Part shown: one piece after another, positions 1-14,143 of the stretch
Position numbering within the stretch: position 1 is the stretch's first letter
How the letters are laid out: each line of letters starts with the position of its first letter
Source: Cloeon dipterum
Taxonomy: Eukaryota > Arthropoda > Insecta > Ephemeroptera > Baetidae
Assembly (NCBI RefSeq): GCF_949628265.1
Contig: NC_088788.1
Coordinates: 24,786,335 to 24,850,334 of the forward strand
Direction: 5' to 3'
DNA length: 64,000 bases
Made by a program: the position numbers and the translations under genes
Notes under the pieces: model-generated
What the model saw: the letters and a program-made list of their open reading frames with translations, nothing else
What the model was told of the DNA's origin: nothing
Database searches by the model: none

Positions 1-2994
<2,994 letters not shown>

Positions 2995-4006
2995 AAGAAA
3001 ACATAAGTACACATAAACTATTACACCACCCCTGCGAATAATTGAAAATTATTCAAGTTGCTATAAGTAGTCTAACCAGGGTGTCGAATTACTTTACCAT
3101 AAAAACGGAGTTGATAAACTTTTGGGGCTGCATTAAAATCAGAAACTGATGTATATCGTGTGGTCATCCCCTCTGTTAAGGAATACAATACATACACACC
3201 CAATATTTATCACAACGTCCCTGGAGCAAAAGTTTGATTAAGATTTCACTACAATATCGTAAGCAAACAAAAATTGAAGATGAATGAACTGTTTGAGGAT
3301 TTGCCACAAAGAACTGATTACACTGACTGCGGAGAAGATTTGAAAGTACATTTTATGAGATAATTTTGTATAATCACACTGACAGAAGGGAGGGATGGCA
3401 GGTATATTCTGTCCTTATGCTAAAGCTGTGTAAATAAGCCAAGACTGTGAGATAATTCCCCTGGCTCTTAAGAATACTTCCTCTTCGTTGTCTTTACTTG
3501 CAAATATTCTTCTACTCATTATATATTGGATTTTTCAATCCAAACTTTTCGCTCTTTTTTGTAAATGTAAAGTGTTGTCTCATTTTTACTGTGGAGAGCT
3601 GTGTCTAATCAATATCCTTATCGTATAATCTTATACTATTACCAATATGCATTGAGATAATAGTGTAGGCTACTGAATAATTAGATTTGTGATTTAGCAA
3701 CTGGAATCAGAATTTTTCTTAAAGCACATTCCAGTTGCGTTGATATTGTGATTGGCCAATATGTTATACGATCTAATCTAGAAAAATTAGTCAGGCAAAA
3801 ATTGCTTTGTTTCAAACAGCACCTCCACAAAAATCACACTGATTTTTTAAATGCTATAAATATAGACTGCTTTTTACGTCATCGTCAACACTTCCGCCAT
3901 AATTTTTCTACTTGTTGCATTTTTCTTCAGCTTCATCTAGATTTTGTTAAAACATACCGATACGCTTAAACATTAGTTCTTTTAATGATCGAGGGGTTAA
4001 AATAAA
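2995..4006 (+). other. 3'UTR of the BAH-domain gene
   Basis: About 1 kb of AT-rich sequence without a coding exon follows the TAA. A canonical AATAAA at 4001-4006 is the likely poly(A) signal. Inside are a perfect 11-bp inverted repeat (3697-3707 with 3728-3738) and a Pumilio-type TGTAAATA at 3429-3436. The open frames here are short and not conserved-looking. The assignment is inferred from position and signal. Confidence 0.6.
4001..4006 (+). terminator. Poly(A) signal AATAAA of the BAH-domain gene
   Basis: AATAAA lies about 1 kb after the stop codon, and an A-rich stretch follows. It is the best-placed canonical signal on this strand before the converging kinesin gene. Confidence 0.55.
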
Positions 4007-4114
4007 GATAAAAAAATGTTTGACCATGCCCAGAAACACACAATATACACCGCTTACAGAGGAAGAACGTGAAAACATACGCTCTGGATCATGATCAGAG
4101 AAGATGAAATCAAT

Positions 4115-4120
4115 TTTATT
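4115..4120 (-). terminator. Poly(A) signal of the KIF19-like gene
   Basis: The minus strand reads AATAAA here, about 315 bases past the kinesin stop codon at 4436. It faces the plus-strand signal at 4001-4006, so the two transcripts would end within roughly 100 bases of each other. Confidence 0.5.
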
Positions 4121-4435
4121 CTTGACTATGTTTTATAAGTGTATACCTTGTAAATAGATAGGCACACTACACCGACAAAGAGAAGATAAATACAGATCAT
4201 AAAATATGTATGGAGGAATAATATTAGCAGCGGAATTATATGAATCAATAAAAGGAGGATAAAAATAAAAACGAACAAAAAGTTATACCTTTGAGCAAGT
4301 TTTAATGCAGCTATTCCATAACAATTAACTTTGTCTTCGAAATATATCGCAGATAACATCACATGATTTTTTTCAGAAGCTACAGCATTTCTGGTAAATG
4401 AAGAAAATAGCTTACAAGCTGTAGATTGAAAATCA

Positions 4436-7400
4436 CTAATCTCTCAGATCCTCATCACTCAGCGATCGAGGCATCAAGCTGTTCCGCCTGTTGAGTAAAT
4501 GCAATTTTATTTACAAGAATAAAACGGTGAAGACGTTATTAGTTTGTATGCAAGAAGTATTAGACACCACAACCAAACAGTACTTCATGCGACCGTTTCA
4601 TAGAACTGCTTGTTCGAGCGAGTGTTACACATTTTTATTTTTAGCGGGGGGTATCGTCTCACCTGCTTCTGCCACCGTGGGTGGCGACGGGCCTCGGCAA
4701 TCGAGAAGGTTTTGGTGGACACGGAGGTGGATGGCCAAAAGCAGTGTGTTGGTGTGACTTGGCCGAGGTAGGCAGTTTTATCGGTGGCAGCGGGGACATT
4801 GACATGTGCTGTCCGCGAGGTGATGAGGCCATCAGGTGCATTGCTTGACTCAAACTGGAATAATGGGCGTAATTAATATTGATAAAAATGTTTTTGGTCT
4901 ATATTCAACCGTAAGATTGTGCGGAGGAGTGTGTACAACTAGCTATCTAAATATCTATGGTATATAAAATAATTTTTTATTTTACTACTGATACATTCAC
5001 AAGGGCTGCTAGATTTACTCCATAAAAATTATATTGAAATGTGATAAGCAAAAATTCACCTGAAAGTCAGATCTGCTTGATTATTAATAGGAGGCAGAGG
5101 CGAATCCCTGCTTGAGTCGCCTGAACTACAAGCAGAAAGATATATTTAAAATTATTCGATTGCTTTATTATTCAAATAATTTAACTTTGATGTAAGATTA
5201 AAAGCTTTCAAGCCAAATTTTACATTTTTTAAGAGTTTTTGAAATACTGACCTTCCAGGAGTGCTAATTTGATATATGTCCGGCTCGCGTTTGTTTTTGT
5301 TGCTAACTCGGTAGGTGCGCTGCACTCTTGGCTTTCTCGGTGCGTAATGTTGGTGCGATTGGACTATCATTGGCGACGACACTGGACTAACAATAAATCC
5401 CCTGCTGGATGGATTCTGTCTCAGGAGAGGGTCTGGCTCCAAGTGTTGGCCATAGTCAGCCGTAAAGATTGGCGGAAGATTTAGGCGGAATGCGGTGCCC
5501 GGGGTCTCAATTTCGGGCTCTCTCGCGTTGAAGCTGGAGGTTTGAACTTCTCGCAGATACTCGGAATACAGCTCCTCCAGGTCATCAGGTAATGACAGAG
5601 ATTTCTCTATTACGAAGAAGGATTATGAATATATTTGAACTACTATGAATTAATTTTCACAATTTTTCAAGCATTAAAAATATCATTAATTAATATAACT
5701 AATGACGTTGGTTTTAAAAATTTAAAAAATTCAAAATTGGTGTTTCGTCACGCTTTTCAACTGCTTGAAGGTAAAAAAATATCATGGAAGTCAAAGCTTA
5801 AAAAATATATATTTATGTTTGAGTCCACTTGAAACAAATAGTATTTACCTTCAATAAGTTGTCTCTGCTGCGTGATGATTTGATCACAAAGCTGTCGTTG
5901 TCTTTCATGCCTTCTGAGAGCGCTCTGTCTCCTTCTCAGCTCGTGCTCGCGAGCAAGGGCGGCACCATGCGCCTCCAACCTTTCTAGTTCCAACTCGTGC
6001 ACCCTGCAGATCAGGGCAAGCAGCTCTCGTTCACCCCATTCACTACCAACTCTCTTTGAAAGTTCCTAAAATTAGAAAACAAACAAAATTTGCACACCTA
6101 TAATAAAATGCTTTCTGTAGCATACTTGCTCCAAAATATTTGCCCTCTGCCTGCTCTTCTCCAAGTCGTTTTGAGCGTCCGCTCTGACTGCATTGAGATG
6201 TTCTTGCTCTCTTTCGATGCGGCATAACTCACGCCAAGCTTGCTGTGCCTCTTCCTCCAACTGTGTCGTGTAATCTGTTTATCAATTATAAAAAGGACTC
6301 GATTAATTTGCGAATTTTAAGGAAAAAACTAAAAAATTTGCAGTTATACGGTTTGAGAATATGTGAATATCAACCTGAGTCTTCAGGATCAGTGAGCGAC
6401 TTTTTTGCCGATCTCCCCAGTCTGGCTGCCTTGTAAAGCTGCCCGTGTTTGGCCTCCCACCGCCTGAGGGTCAAGTTATACCTATCTGATAACATGCCCA
6501 GGCCCAGAAGTTGGCTGTCCACTTCCAACAATCTCCTCCTGGAAATTAATAATAAAAAATGTTTCTCCAGTGACAGATTTATCATCAAACCTAGCTCTCA
6601 TCTGGTCCCTGAACGAAGCCAATATTTGCTCCTTGATGTCAGAAAGTTCGTCATTGGGAACTTGCTGCATGTGCATCATTCTTGACTGGTTTCTTATCAT
6701 CACGGGGTGATGACTCTGATGGTGAATCCTCGGAGTGGGGATGTTGTTGCTATTATTGTTGTTACTCGGGATTACTTCGTCAGAGTTGGATCTGTTGAAT
6801 TTCATATAATTGAAACGTTTTTTGAAACAATATTTTTGTTATAAAATTATTTTAATGCCAATTCGGGATTGCCATTATTTTACATTGAGCATATTAAATT
6901 TATGGTTTTTTTTGCGGATAATTTAAATCCCACAGATACTTGAAATGCCATTTTATTGCGATGCCGGTTATTTGGACCCTGTTAAAGGATCCTATCGATT
7001 ACGGCAACTCAACAATAATGTTCGTTCAATGAAATTCCTAACTCACAAAAGGCTTTGTAATGGTCGCTATTTCGCTTAGGTTTACGAAAGCCTTGGTGTG
7101 CGGGCGAGGAATCAACGCACTTGATACCGCACACTTCAAATATCACGAGTAGAATGATTATTTCAGGCTGCAGCTTACTCAGGAAGCCAGGAAAGACCCT
7201 TCTGGCGGCCACCACAATTTATTTAAATTTTTAAAATAGTCTCGGGTTCAAATAGAGAACGAATCAATACCTTTCAACATCTAGTCTGGCTCTCATCATT
7301 TCGATTTCAGCCCTGAGCCTCTTCTTTTCCGCCCGGATGGTTGCTTGCGCGGCCATGTAGCCCGCCGGCCTGCTATTTTGAGCTGCGGCAAGGGAAATTC

Positions 7401-10400
7401 TGGCCGCCCTCTCCGCGTACAGGAGGGTGGTGCGTGATTCTTCGCGGTGCACTGACCCTGGAGCGACATGGGCGATCATGACGCAGCTCAGTTTGCTGCC
7501 GCCACCGGTCAAGGCGCCTTTCAGCAGTCGCGTCAGCTTGGAGTCGCGAAAGTTTATGTGGCGCACGTCGCCACCCCTCGCGAGCGCTGTAATACAATTG
7601 CCCAATGCTAGCAGAGACAGGTTGATGTGGGCACCCTCCTGCAAACGCTTGCCACGGTTCTTGAAAAGAAATTTTTTGTTATGTGGATGATTAATTGAAA
7701 GAACATATTAAATTACAAAAGGGTAAAATTTAAAAAAATGCGTGCGCACTAATTTAGTTACCCCGCCTAATATACAGTATAATGTTTTAACTATATACAC
7801 AATGACTTTACTCCACGTTTCCTTCACAATGCCAACAAAAATTATTATAAAGTAGATTGCAGGTGTGATTTTTTTCATATACATTTTTAAACTAAAATCA
7901 GTTTTACCTGTGTCTGTGAGGCCCTTTCTGACCCAGCGAGGTCTACCATGAGCAAACGTCCTTCAGGTTCGCCATTTCCCACGACGGACACCTGCAGCAT
8001 CGCGTGACTCCTTGAAGAAGTTTTGTTTGCTGCTGTGGGCTCCACCGAGCGCGCTTTGTTTCCCCTTTGCAGTAGTTTTAGAACCTAACGAGATCCGTCG
8101 GTGTAAAAAAAAAGAAAAGTCGGTGGAAATAATGCTCACCTCTTCTGTCGACTGCGCAAATACTTCGGAGAGGCCAGAAACTCTCACACCGCCACTGCTA
8201 TCTTCTCGCAGCTCCAACTGCTGGGCGCTCGGATTAAGCAAGTCTTTGATTTTTTCATTATACACTTCAAGATAGGACATGGTGACTTGTCTCTTGGGCG
8301 CTGGCGCTGGTTTTTTCCGTCTTCTGCTTAACGGAGAGCTGCTTAGATCAGATTCGCTTCCGTCCTTTTCCTCCGGCAATTTCTAAATTATGAAACTTTA
8401 AACGTTTAACCATTGCTTACAATCATTTCCAAGTACCTCAGCAGCGGTTTCCCCGTCCAAAACCGCAGCCTCTTTGAAGAGATCGTCCAAAGCCCTGACC
8501 ATGACTCCCGGTTCCTCTGCAGTGCCGACCATGGTGTAAGTTTTTCCAGCTCCTGTCGCGCCGTAGGCCAAAACCGTTGCATTTCCACCACGCACCACTT
8601 TTTCTACCAAAGCTCTAGTCGTGCCTTCGTAAACCTCTTCCTGAAAATGATATCAGCAAAAAATGAAGATGCCAAAAACCTTCATACCTGATTTGCGTCT
8701 TCATCTAGGACGAGATCGAACTCGTATTGTCGGTCTGACACCCTTTTCTGCCGTAAAATGTCCGTTCTCACGTTATCCTTTTCTCTCACTACAACTGTCT
8801 GCAAAATTTCAAGAGTTCATTTATTTTATCAATCAAAATAAAGGATTAATATTTTTGAATGTTTGTCATTATTTGCATCGATGGTGACATTGACTTTGTC
8901 ACAGTGATCAGGGCAGCAACCACGTTCTTGGCCCCCTTTTTAACATTATTTACACACGACGCAAAACGCTGCCACCCTTCGCACCAATTGTCTCGTGCAC
9001 ACGCTTTTCTGACTTTGACCCACTTCTCTCTTTTGTGATGTTTAACGAGAACAGCAGGGGTGCGTGGGAAAATCAGCGAGCTCTTTTGTGCAGCGCGCAA
9101 AACTACAATCGGTGCCAACCCGGCGAGTTTTTACGCACGAGGAAGTAACCTTGCCTTTGCAATTTTAAGCTGGAAGCTGATTGATATTTTTCAAGAGCCA
9201 AGGTCAACGTTATGATTCGGGAAATAAAGGGGTAAAGAGTGTGCGGGCACGTGAACTTGCCCAAATAGGAAATATAATCTGGAAATCGATTCAAATTTGA
9301 ATATGGTAATAGATGCGGTGAAAATCTAGAATTCATATTTATTCAGAGTGGACGACGGCTTTGGCGATCACGCTATTTCTCACTGTTTTTCTTCGCTGGC
9401 TCTTTGGATTTAAAAGCCTAATGAGAGCATTTTGTAAGTTACACTTGAATGAAAAATCGATGCTGGCTGGGACGGCGACGCAAACATGAATAATATAATC
9501 TGCTGGTTAACGTGTCCTGTATTGCTGTTGATTGTTGTTGTATGCAATTATTCCTTATCAGAAAGGACGGGGTTTGCACCTTCAAGGTCTGCAATTATTA
9601 TCAACGTTGAACGTTTATTTGCATGTATAGCAGCCAACGAGTTATTTGCATAATACTAGATTATGATTCTCTATATCGATCGTTTTCTTATTTTGAACGT
9701 TCGCTATTCAGCAAAAGAAAAATTTCAATTCAAATTTTCCTTATAAATTTTGAAGGAATTTATAAACAGGTAAGGGTTTCTTCACTACCAATAGATGGAT
9801 AGTTATACAGTTTGATAATATAAATCAATAGATTAAAACGACTCAGTTTAGGGGTGGCGTGTCATTTTTGAAGAAAATTGTATGCCATAAATGCAGCTGA
9901 TAAATCTTAGGAATCATTCTGGACAGTTTAGTGGAATAAAGCTTTTGTTCAAAATGATTGATTTAGCAAATTATATGTCCCAATGCCTTTTGCGACTACA
10001 GTGTCCTTGTTCGATTTTTTTGCTTATCAGAGGTTTATTCAGGTAATGTCTTGCCAATAAACCTCTGGCCTCGGAGATTTTTGCTCAATCTATTTACCAT
10101 CATCATTTCGTAGCGTAGCACGATAGTCGAGGCTGATTTTGTTGAAGCTGTATGATCTAACTAAGTGCCGCACAACTGAAACCAACCACTTATCCCACAA
10201 TTGAAGAAAAGCTAACAAAACAATAGGAAAAGCGAACATTTTTGTTACAGCTCGCTTATTTTATAGCTTCATTGACCGATAATTATTGTCTCTTGTGTGA
10301 AACAAACTGACGAATGAAACGGAATGAAGGTTTGCAAAACTAAAAAATATTCAAATAAAAATTTGGTATTTAAATTAGTTTAAAAATACGCACTTTCTCA

Positions 10401-11673
10401 TAGAAATAGTCGAGTGCCCAACAATTACGTTAAGACAGCGACGATTGTGTGCGTCTCGCACTTCCAGTAAGAAAATACAATAATCGAAATATTTTGTGTG
10501 CCCGAGAGTAATTGAACTATTTGATATTAAATATCTCAGCCCACTGTTCTTGCAATAATATTGATATTGTTCTGGTTGTGATAAATTGTGATATGTGATG
10601 CTCTCGAAATTGACCGACCCGTATATCGGGGTAAGCTATTTGTTTTAATGATTCTTTGTATATTTCTACAAGTTGAACAATTTTATCTTTCATCTCCATA
10701 CTACTTTTACTGAACGTCACAGCAAAGAAAAATCAATAAAAAATTAAAACAAAAAATGCAAAAAATGTATGTTTGAAAACAGAGCCGCTATTGCTATTAA
10801 AGTAAAAGAAATTGAAGGTTTTTTGGCCGTGTTAATATGTATGATAAAGATTAAAATGTCAGTTTTCAAGTTATTTTATTTTCTATTACAACTCGTTGAG
10901 CTATAAACATTAGAAATTTATTCAATCGCTCTGTTAAGCGTCGATTTAGACACTTGAGGGGAAACACACGCGACCGATATGACCCCGCTCCCTTTGGCAG
11001 GACATTAGCTGCGGCGACTGAAATTTTCACTAAGTGCGAACATTCAATGCTAACGATCTGTCTGCAGGCACAACTGATACAATAATAAAAAGGGGTAGTA
11101 TTTGTTCTTGACTCTGTGTTGCACAGCAATTAAAGATCAAAAGCAAACGTACCTTGTCGTCTAACGCGTACACCGACCTTCTGGCGTCCTTCCTGTCGTC
11201 ATGTGGTCGCAATCTTACTGCAACCTGTAGAGGAAAAGTTCACAAATAAATGCGACACAACAGTGATTGTTAAAATATTACTGCGTCATTCTTGGAGTGC
11301 AGACATAGCAACAGGCTTTTTGACCTGATTTAATCAAATATCTGTGCTTTGATCGCAGTTTTAATCTTTATTTAGGCCATCGATGTATTAACTGTTATTT
11401 ATCATTCCAAAATTCAATCGAGCTCCACTTTTAAGAATTATTATAACTCATTTTTTAACTTACAACAAGTCTGTCCTCTGGTGGGTTGTCAATTTTCTTC
11501 CCCCCTTTGGCCTTCAGTGGCTCTTCAACTTTCGGTAAAATTGGTACTGGAATTTGCACTTGCTCAAACGCCACCGGCTCCAGATCGAGTTGATCCTGCT
11601 CCGTAATAAGCATGTCGCCCAGGTCGTCCTCCTCGTTCTCCAGCTCGTCCTCTTCCTGCGGCGTCATCGTCAT
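4436..11673 (-). CDS. KIF19: Kinesin-8 family motor, KIF19-like
   Basis: Fifteen exons give a 933-residue protein (human KIF19 is about 1,000): 11673-11464, 11224-11153, 8798-8688, 8640-8437, 8382-8140, 8084-7908, 7659-7271, 6791-6591, 6538-6375, 6274-6126, 6065-5849, 5606-5252, 5125-5060, 4854-4663 and 4487-4436. An acidic N-terminus (1-68) precedes the motor, which begins at VAVRLRP. Motor landmarks are P-loop GATGAGKT (158-165), switch I NKTSSRSH (300-307) and switch II DLAGSE (328-333), then [13 protein letters not shown] and RDSKLTRLL. All catalytic motifs are intact. Beyond it come helical segments, with [20 protein letters not shown] and [14 protein letters not shown] as in KIF19, and a Pro/Ser/His-rich tail. 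Kinesin-8 motors walk to microtubule plus ends and shorten them; KIF19 sets ciliary length in vertebrates. A ciliary or axonemal role here is inference. An extra charged stretch occupies about residues 200-231. Confidence 0.9.
8799..11152 (-). other. Intron 2 of the KIF19-like gene
   Basis: This 2.35-kb AT-rich intron separates VAVRLRP...LDDK from TVVVREKD. It runs from donor AAG|GTACGT to acceptor TTTTGCAG. It contains an imperfect hairpin at 10028-10067 and no coding signal that I can support. Confidence 0.75.
10028..10067. repeat. Short hairpin (12-bp perfect arms plus inner 5-bp stem)
   Basis: CAGAGGTTTATT (10028-10039) is the exact reverse complement of AATAAACCTCTG (10056-10067). Inside, GGTAA (10042-10046) can pair with TTGCC (10051-10055), with one G-T pair, leaving a four-base loop and a two-base bulge. 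It lies in kinesin intron 2. No function is known to me. Confidence 0.6.
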
Positions 11674-12442
11674 TTCGACGACCAATCAAGCACTTCAAAC
11701 AATGGAAATTGAGCCGCCGAATTAGCCAGTTTGTTTGCCGAAGCAAACAGCCAAGACTGAGACGGCCGCTCGAGGGTGCACTTCTGCAACGCCGCCTCAC
11801 TAGAGTCGCATGCGCTGCGCACCCCACGGAAAAAACAGCCCTAGGTCACGCTACGGGCCAAGGGTGGCCAAGAAAAGGAGAGCGTGACGTGCTATAAAGG
11901 CGGTGGCAAGAGGCGCGAATCGTAAACCCTAATTGCGAATTACAAGCTGCTTGTTTGCAGAAAGCTAATGCTCATTTAGACTTTATCGCTTATAATCCTT
12001 TGATTATGTTGCATGAAGAATTAATTTTAGTCCTATTCGGTTTGGTAAAAATTGACCCAGATGTTTAGTGTCTTATACGAAATCGATAATAATAAAGATT
12101 TCCCAACATGCAACTGTGGGCTTTGCCTTGAAATTATAATTTTCCGTCGAAAAAGAGCTGAAATATTTTTGTCACAGACACGGTCTTCCAGAATGCTAAT
12201 GTAAGGTCCTAATTAACGTTTGGTAATGCAAAGAAGACAACTCACGCTCAGTTACAAAATATCTCTTTTAATAAATTACTAAATATACAATAAATAAATT
12301 AAAAAGCAGCGTAGCAAATTCAATCCAAGTTTGCTGATTCGTTTTGTTTTTGTATCACCATCATTAATTGCTAAAAGTCGGGGAATCCAAAGCCTCTTTC
12401 ACAGAGACTTGTGTGTGGTACTGCATTTCAGGTAGCCTTCAT
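11674..12442. other. Upstream region of the KIF19-like gene
   Basis: This interval separates the kinesin start codon from the 3' end of the next minus-strand gene. The first 250 bases are GC-rich with many CpGs, as expected of a promoter; the rest is AT-rich. A TGACGT (11885-11890) followed by TATAAAG (11893-11899) faces the plus strand, away from the kinesin gene. I see no coding exon. Confidence 0.5.
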
Positions 12443-14143
12443 TTAAGCGTGCGTCTGATTTTTGTTGACACCCAACATTTCACGAGCGGCTTTGGTCAAC
12501 TTTTGAGAAACGACACGGGCGATGTGGCTGGACCTCTTCCAGACGAACTCACGGGTTTGCTCGTGGTCGTCATCGCTCTCGACGCGAACCTTAAAGAGAA
12601 ATCAATAATAAAAGTCAGTATTTTAATTTTTTAATTCAGAAAAATATTCCACCTGCTTAGGCTGGAGGACCCTGATCGAGTGCATGGAAGCAATTCCATC
12701 CTGGTTGATCTTGAGTACCATGCGTCCACTCATCTTGTCAGTAGTGGCAGTCGCACTCCTCAGCTCCTTCTTGGCGCCGCGTCCGAACTGGGGAAGACAA
12801 ATTCAATAAAAATGAGTGCCCGCCAAGGCCGAGCGGAGCTCATTTGAAATTAATATCAGCCCCCAGATTCCCACGTGAATTAATTCCAAAAGAGTTGCGT
12901 CGTACAATTTGCGTGCAAATCCACGCCTAACGCCTGTGAAATGGAGATTAGGCAACGCGCTCGACACGCACGCAAAACTGCTGGTCGACCTGCAAGTATT
13001 GACTCACCGCCTTCTCCACGCGCAGCACGAGGGGCCCGATGAGGAAGTTGCTCTTGATGGTCGAGTGGTCGGCGTATTTGTTGAACACGACATCGCCATC
13101 CCGTCGGACAGAGGACAGGCCAATAAGGGTGGCGTGGGCGCGCTGAGCTCTCAGCTGGTTCTGTCATTTATAACATTTAATTTGTAGTGCGCCGCAAAGC
13201 AGAAATTTAAAACAAAAACCAACCTTGTTGGTCTTCTTCTTCTTTTGGGTACTGCCGACGTTGAGGGTGCGGTGACTGCGGACGCGCTTGGTCCTCGTCA
13301 GGGGAGTTTCCGACTCGGACGATTCCTGAGTCAGGTCGACGACTTCGTATGCGGGACCGACATTTGAGGCACTGGAAAATTATTTCTTAACTATCAAAAT
13401 GTTTACTGCATTTTTTTACAAATTTTGAGTTAGTTAAGATTTTTTTCAACAAAATCCATGAAGATAAATTTCAGAAACCATCGTAAAGCTTAGCCAGGAA
13501 CACAACTTTAAAATTGACCTAACTGATCAAATAGAAAAATAATTATTAGCTATTTTGGGTATGAAATTAATTTTTCAACACATTTTTTGCTATTGATAAA
13601 CAAAAATCAAGATTTTTTTTTTAGCAAATTATTTCTTTTTTTTTCATATTATGCGGTGTGGTTTTGAGAATAAAGTACTTACTTTTCCAAGCTCTGGCCC
13701 TTCGGCTTGCTGACAGGTTTACGACTAGGCGTTTGCGATCCACGAGTTAGTTTGATGGACACAGGGTCGAAAGTCTGCTTGAGGACTTCATTGATTTTGC
13801 CAATGATGGAGTCCACGAACTCGTTGTACTTGACCAAATGGGCGGCGGGAATGTCTTGGCCCTTCAGAGAGCCTGGCACCGCGATCGAGAGAGTAAAGTT
13901 AGTCTCGACGAACAGATTGCAAGTCAACAAAAGAAGCGTGGATTTTACCAATTCACGCGTGAAAGTGGCATTCTCTCTCGTGAAAAGAGATGCACTTTTT
14001 TGACCGCGTCCCGACAGAAATCAAGTGGTTAAATAATACAAGAAGGGGGAAGCCACAGCGGAATCAATTTGCCGATGAAAAGTACTTTGCCTGCGCTCCC
14101 TTGCTGAATTATTCATTGGAAAATAGTCAAGGAAGGGTCGCAT
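12443..14143 (-). CDS. Unrecognised basic, nuclear-like protein
   Basis: I do not recognise this gene. Six exons join in frame: 14143-14086 (tentative), 13872-13683, 13371-13224, 13160-13008, 12787-12653 and 12589-12443, giving 276 residues. In order: a short helical region (HLVKYNEFVDSIIGKINEV); a Ser/Pro/Lys linker with PSRKPVSKPKG; an acidic-then-basic patch with DLTQESSESE and a likely nuclear localisation signal QKKKKTNK; and a folded-looking C-terminal half spanning three exons (ATLIGLSSVRRDGDVVFNKY, FLIGPLVLRVEKAFGRGAKK, SGRMVLKINQDGIASMHSIR), ending in VSQKLTKAAREMLGV. There is no signal peptide or membrane segment. Clean phases and charged, conserved-looking exons argue for a real gene. 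Exon 1 is the weakest part; the true start may lie upstream. DNA, chromatin or cytoskeletal roles are all possible. Confidence 0.7.
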
